A stretch of 5,315 nucleotides of DNA. Origin: Calditrichia bacterium (lineage in GTDB: Bacteria > Calditrichota > Calditrichia > JAJRVZ01). The stretch's first letter is position 1. Every line of letters begins with the position of its first letter. Of the stretch, positions 5,301 through 5,315 are shown in pieces. A program made the position numbers and the translations under genes. Under the pieces are notes generated by a model that searched no databases, was not told where the DNA came from, and saw only the letters and a program-made list of their open reading frames with translations. The stretch covers positions 1 through 5,315 of the forward strand of contig DAOWAQ010000160.1 of the NCBI GenBank assembly GCA_030634505.1, read 5' to 3'.

Positions 5301-5315
5301 GGTATAAGGTATAAG
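5301..5315. repeat. Short tandem repeat at the right edge
   Basis: GGTATAA occurs twice in tandem (5301-5307 and 5308-5314), and a further G follows at the edge. The array may continue outside the window. The preceding bases TAAGGTTTAC contain a related word. Confidence 0.35.

Noticed and set aside
5199..5315. Phe leader peptide, attenuator or T-box upstream of pheA
   Set aside because: The minus strand has no ATG upstream of the pheA start in this stretch, no Phe-rich small frame and no terminator-like hairpin. The region is also too short for a T-box.

Overview
The window is about 5.3 kb of AT-rich bacterial DNA holding seven protein genes. All lie on the minus strand, so the reading order runs from the right edge to the left: pheA, a 12-helix membrane protein of the MATE superfamily, a Gfo/Idh/MocA oxidoreductase, the mntA-hepT toxin-antitoxin pair, a small heavy-metal-binding (HMA) protein, and the N-terminal third of a copper P-type ATPase that runs off the left edge. 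There are no RNA genes, insertion sequences or CRISPR repeats, and no gap longer than 300 bases. The organism cannot be named from this sequence. The low GC, the Shine-Dalgarno sites and the plant/Chlorobi-like wording of the prephenate dehydratase domain fit a bacterium of the FCB neighbourhood (Bacteroidota, Ignavibacteria, Calditrichota or similar lineages), but that is a guess.

Right part (about 2740-5315). pheA is a complete three-domain P-protein (chorismate mutase, prephenate dehydratase, ACT), preceded by a strong ribosome site and 117 bases of upstream DNA. After a 51-base gap comes a membrane protein that looks closest to the ANKH (progressive ankylosis) branch of the MATE superfamily, apparently starting at TTG. 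Its two halves carry a visible internal repeat. After it, 53 bases containing a strong hairpin lead to a Gfo/Idh/MocA dehydrogenase. The transporter-like gene and the dehydrogenase probably share a transcript, but their substrate is unknown.

Middle part (1053-1758). This is a type VII toxin-antitoxin module in the order mntA (nucleotidyltransferase antitoxin) then hepT (HEPN RNase toxin), overlapping by up to 20 bases. The mntA start is probably a GTG, because the only Shine-Dalgarno sequence sits on top of the upstream ATG. A 7-bp inverted repeat lies just upstream.

Left part (1-981). This is a copper-handling unit: a 68-residue single-domain HMA metallochaperone followed after 36 bases by copA. 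The visible copA part has an HMA domain with GMTCTNC, then the first transmembrane helices and the start of the actuator region.

No clear undescribed defence or mobile system is present. The best leads are the ANKH-like membrane protein paired with an oxidoreductase, the hairpin and slippery heptamer between them, and altered motifs in PheA.
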